Source of the DNA: a bacterium
Lineage (GTDB): Bacteria; Pseudomonadota; Alphaproteobacteria; Rhodobacterales; Rhodobacteraceae
DNA length: 64,000 nt
NCBI GenBank assembly: GCA_016124195.1
Contig: WGOE01000002.1
Location: forward strand, 310,001 to 374,000
Direction: 5' to 3'
The notes under the pieces: model-generated
The model's input: only the letters and a program-made list of their open reading frames with translations
The model's database searches: none
What the model was told of the DNA's origin: nothing
Shown here: positions 60,063 through 64,000 of the stretch, in pieces
Layout of the letters: each line of letters opens with the position of its first letter
Position numbering within the stretch: the stretch's first letter is position 1
Translations under genes and position numbers: made by a program

Positions 60063-61241
60063 ATGTACGATGTCATCGTGATCGGCGGCGGGCCCTCGGG
60101 GGCGACGGCGGCCAATGATCTGGCGCGGGCCGGGGTCGATGTGGCCTTCCTTGACCGCGCCGGCCGCATCAAGCCCTGCGGCGGCGCCATCCCGCCACGC
60201 CTGATTGCGGATTTCTCTATTCCCGAAAGCCAGCTTGTCGCCCATATCCAGACGGCGCGGATGATCTCTCCCACCCAGCGCGCGGTGGACATCCCGATCG
60301 AGGGCGGCTTCGTCGGCATGGTGGACCGCGAGCATTTCGACGAATTCCTGCGGCTGCGCGCGGTGGAAGGCGGGGCCACGCGTCTGACCGGCACCTATCT
60401 GCGGCTGGAGCGCGATGCCGCGGGCACCCATGTCGTCTACCGCGACAAGGCCTCGGGCGCAGAGATGCGCCTTGCGACCCGGCTGGTGATCGGTGCCGAT
60501 GGCGCAAGGTCGAACGTGGCGCGGACCGAAGTGCCGGGCGGCGACAAGATCCCTTACGTCATCGCCTATCACGAGATCATCAAGGCGCCCGCCAGTTCCA
60601 ACAGCTACGACCCCGGGCGCTGCGATGTGATCTATGACGGCAAGATCAGCCCGGATTTCTATGGCTGGGTCTTTCCGCACGGGGCCAATGCCAGCGTGGG
60701 CATGGGCACCGGGATCGACGGGGTGGACCTGAAACAGGCCACGGCCGATCTGCGTGCCGCCTCGGGCCTGAGCAGTTGCGAGACGATCCGGCGCGAGGGC
60801 GCACCCATTCCGCTGCGCCCGATGGACCGCTGGGACAATGGCCGCGATGTGGTGCTGGCCGGCGATGCGGCGGGGGTGGTGGCGCCGTCCTCGGGCGAGG
60901 GGATCTATTACGCCATGGTGGGCGGACGGGTCGCGGCCACCGCCGCGCAGGCCTGCCTTGCCACGGGGCGGGCGTCCAAGCTGAAACTCGCGCGCAAGAT
61001 GTTCATCAAGGAACATGGCACCGTCTTCAAGGTGTTGCGCTCGATGCAGGACGCCTATTACAAGTCCGACGAGCGGCGCGAGCGTTTCGTCAGCCTCTGC
61101 CACGATGTCGATGTGCAAAAGCTGACCTTCGAGGCCTATATGAACAAGAAGCTGGTCAACGCGCGGCCCTTGGCGCATCTGAAGATCGGCTTCAAGAATG
61201 TGCGGCACCTGATGGGCTGGGTCGCGCCGGAACACGTGTGA
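60063..61241 (+). CDS. bchP: Geranylgeranyl reductase
   Basis: 392 residues. FAD motif VIGGGPSGATAANDLARAG, then CGGAIPPR and GDAAGVVAPSSGEGIYYAM. Reduces the geranylgeranyl tail of bacteriochlorophyll to phytyl. One base separates it from the MFS gene. Confidence 0.96.
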   Translation: MYDVIVIGGGPSGATAANDLARAGVDVAFLDRAGRIKPCGGAIPPRLIADFSIPESQLVAHIQTARMISPTQRAVDIPIEGGFVGMVDREHFDEFLRLRAVEGGATRLTGTYLRLERDAAGTHVVYRDKASGAEMRLATRLVIGADGARSNVARTEVPGGDKIPYVIAYHEIIKAPASSNSYDPGRCDVIYDGKISPDFYGWVFPHGANASVGMGTGIDGVDLKQATADLRAASGLSSCETIRREGAPIPLRPMDRWDNGRDVVLAGDAAGVVAPSSGEGIYYAMVGGRVAATAAQACLATGRASKLKLARKMFIKEHGTVFKVLRSMQDAYYKSDERRERFVSLCHDVDVQKLTFEAYMNKKLVNARPLAHLKIGFKNVRHLMGWVAPEHV

Positions 61242-61252
61242 AGGACAGGCCG

Positions 61253-61804
61253 ATGGCAGAGATGGTTCCCGCCTGGATCGACGGCACGCTGACCCCGGTT
61301 GAAAAGCTGGAGGTCCACCAGCGCGGCCTGCGCCACATGGCAATTTCGGTCTTTGTGATGAACGGGGACAAGACGCTGTTGCAGCGCCGGGCCTTGGGCA
61401 AGTACCACACGCCGGGGCTTTGGGCCAATACCTGCTGCACCCATCCGCGCTGGGGCGAGGCGCCTGAGGCCTGCGCGCTCCGCCGGCTTGAGGAAGAGCT
61501 GGGCATCACCGGCCTGACCCTGCGGCAGGCCGGCACGACCGAATACCGGGCCGAGGTTGGTCAGGGCCTGATCGAACATGAGGTCGTGGACATCTTTGTT
61601 GCGCAGGCCACGGAACGGCTTTTCATCGAACCCAACCCGGAGGAAGTGCTTGAAACGGCCTGGGTCGCCTTGCCTGACCTGACGCGGCAGGTGCAGGCTG
61701 AACCCGCCCGCTTCACACCTTGGCTGCGCATCTATCTGGCCGAGGGCTGGGACAGGGTGGCCGAGACGTTGCAGGCCACCCCCGTCCTCGCCCATCATGC
61801 CTGA
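61253..61804 (+). CDS. idi: Isopentenyl-diphosphate delta-isomerase, type I
   Basis: 183 residues from ATG 61253 (AAGGA upstream). Nudix fold: NTCCTHPRWGE with the catalytic Cys, and RRLEEELGI. Interconverts IPP and DMAPP for carotenoid and phytyl synthesis. The stop overlaps the bciA start by 8 bases. Confidence 0.95.
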   Translation: MAEMVPAWIDGTLTPVEKLEVHQRGLRHMAISVFVMNGDKTLLQRRALGKYHTPGLWANTCCTHPRWGEAPEACALRRLEEELGITGLTLRQAGTTEYRAEVGQGLIEHEVVDIFVAQATERLFIEPNPEEVLETAWVALPDLTRQVQAEPARFTPWLRIYLAEGWDRVAETLQATPVLAHHA

Positions 61805-62795
61805 CCGGGCCGTGCCCCGGTCACCGAAACCGCGCCGGGTGTTTCTTTTGGGCGCCACCGGGACCATCGGGCGCGCCACGGCAGAGGCCTTGCTGGCGCG
61901 GGGGCATGCAGTCACAGCCCTCGTGCGCCCCAAGCCGGACGACCCGCGCCGCGGCCTGCCCGAGGGCCTTACCCTGCGGTTCGGCGATGCGGCCGACGCG
62001 GGGTCCTTGCAGTGTGACGGGTTTCAGGCCGACCGCTTCGATGTGCTGGTCTCGTGCCTTGCGTCGCGCACCGGTCGGCCGGGCGATGCCTGGGCCATCG
62101 ACCACCGCGCCCAGGTCGCGGCGCTGCGGCTGGCCAAGGCGGCCGGGGTCGGGCAGGTCGTTCTTTTGTCGGCGCTCTGTGTGCAGCGGCCCAAGCTTGC
62201 CTTTCAGGAGGCCAAGCTGGCCTTCGAGGCGGAATTGGCCGCCTCGGGCCTGACCTATTCCATCGTGCGCCCCACCGCCTTCTTCAAATCGCTCTCAGGC
62301 CAGATCGAACGGGTGCGGCGCGGCAAGCCGTTCCTGATGTTCGGCGATGGTACCCTGACCGCCTGCAAGCCGATTAGCGATGCCGATCTGGCCGCCTATC
62401 TGGCCGATTGCCTCGACGATCCGGCGCGCGCCAACCGCATCCTGCCGATCGGCGGCCCGGGCGAGCCGATCAGTCCACGCCAGCAGGGCGAGGCGCTGTT
62501 CCGCATCTTGGGGCAGGTGCCAAAGTTTCGCAGCGTGCCGGTCGGGTTTCTGGATGCGATCATCGCCACCCTGAGCCTGCTGGGCCGCCTGTCGCCCCGC
62601 CTGCGCGACAAGGCCGAACTGGCGCGGATCGGGCGCTATTACGCCACCGAGTCCATGCTGGTGCTGGACCCCGCCACCGGCCGGTATGAAGCGCAGGCCA
62701 CTCCGTCGACCGGGCAGGACACGCTGTTTGACTTCTACGCCCGGGTTCTGGGCGGCGAGGCCCGGGTCGATCTGGGCGAACACGCGGTGTTCTGA
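61797..62795 (+). CDS. bciA: Divinyl chlorophyllide 8-vinyl reductase BciA
   Basis: 332 residues. NAD(P)-binding short-chain type: LLGATGTIGRATAEALLARG, then VVLLSALCVQRP and FEAELAASGLTYSIVRPTAF, matching BciA. Uses NADPH to reduce the 8-vinyl group. Last gene of the bchE operon; converges on a transporter gene with a 10-base gap and no terminator. Confidence 0.9.
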   Translation: MPDRAVPRSPKPRRVFLLGATGTIGRATAEALLARGHAVTALVRPKPDDPRRGLPEGLTLRFGDAADAGSLQCDGFQADRFDVLVSCLASRTGRPGDAWAIDHRAQVAALRLAKAAGVGQVVLLSALCVQRPKLAFQEAKLAFEAELAASGLTYSIVRPTAFFKSLSGQIERVRRGKPFLMFGDGTLTACKPISDADLAAYLADCLDDPARANRILPIGGPGEPISPRQQGEALFRILGQVPKFRSVPVGFLDAIIATLSLLGRLSPRLRDKAELARIGRYYATESMLVLDPATGRYEAQATPSTGQDTLFDFYARVLGGEARVDLGEHAVF

Positions 62796-62805
62796 GGTCT
62801 GGCTC

Positions 62806-63767
<962 letters not shown>

Positions 63768-63771
<4 letters not shown>

Positions 63772-64000
63772 GGGGCACCGGTCAGGAAGCAGGCGGTTTC
63801 GTGGGGCGGCAGGGTCAGGCGCGGCCTGGCCGCGCAGGCCGCAAAGCGTTTGGGACAGCGCGGGCCGAAGGCGCAGCCCTGCGGCAGGTTGGACAGCGAG
63901 GGCGGGGCGCCGGCGATGGTTTGCAGCCGGTGCGGGCGTGCCCCTTCGAGCGGCGGGATCGAGTTCAAAAGCGCCACCGTATAGGGATGCTGCGGATCGG
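63768..64000 (-). CDS. Peptide-type ABC transporter ATPase (DppD-like), partial
   Basis: Only the C-terminal 76 residues are in the window, from [16 protein letters not shown] to the stop, including the Cys cluster [14 protein letters not shown] of oligopeptide ATPases. The gene continues past the right edge; its permease and binding-protein genes should lie beyond. Confidence 0.85.

Overview
This window is almost entirely a photosynthesis gene cluster (PGC) from a purple non-sulfur alphaproteobacterium. PufX, spheroidene-pathway genes (crtA, crtC, crtD, crtF), dxs directly after pufX, cycA beside the puh genes and the linked ppaA-ppsR pair all point to the Rhodobacter group (Rhodobacteraceae, sensu lato). 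The DNA is GC-rich with strongly GC-biased third codon positions throughout. I see no insertion sequence, phage, CRISPR, tRNA or rRNA.

Left flank (1-12.7 kb): a putative glycosyltransferase, a DUF1800/DUF1501 secreted pair, a TetR-like regulator, a GlsB-type membrane protein, an HPP-CBS membrane protein, a ClC antiporter, a GAF protein, and a pqi (MCE lipid transport) operon in which pqiA is split into two genes. A cobalamin-binding regulator resembling AerR/PpaA (12.8-13.6 kb) stands next to the PGC.

PGC (14-62.8 kb): crtA-bchI-bchD-bchO (minus); crtI-crtB-tspO (plus); crtD-crtC (minus); crtE-crtF-bchC-bchX-bchY-bchZ-pufQ-pufB-pufA-pufL-pufM-pufX (plus) followed by dxs; then on the minus strand bchF-bchN-bchB-bchH-bchL-bchM-lhaA-puhA-puhB-puhC-bciE-acsF-puhE-hemA-cycA; then on the plus strand ppaA-ppsR, and bchE-bchJ-bchG-bch2-bchP-idi-bciA. 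Together these make isoprenoid precursors (dxs, idi), 5-aminolevulinate (hemA), bacteriochlorophyll a through both aerobic (AcsF/BciE) and anaerobic (BchE) cyclases, spheroidene/spheroidenone, the reaction centre and LH1, and the soluble electron carrier. The peripheral antenna (puc) genes are not in the window. The right edge holds two genes of a peptide-type ABC transporter, the second one cut by the window end.

Regulation can be read from the DNA. Ten exact TGT-N12-ACA motifs (PpsR/CrtJ operators) lie in the control regions of crtA/crtI, crtD/crtE, bchC, bchF/ppaA, bchE and bchG. The bchC pair overlaps a recognisable -35/-10 promoter, and the bchE site overlaps an FNR-like box. Hairpins punctuate the puf operon. 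Less expected items are a possible 23-codon mini-gene bridging bchX and bchY, an 11-bp periodic array between bchY and bchZ, a crtC frame with no usual start codon, a tandem repeat inside bchB, an Ala/Pro repeat tail on cytochrome c2, a dispersed palindromic repeat family with four copies, and a second AerR-like gene. I found no wholly unknown multi-gene system; the novelty is in the details of a known one.
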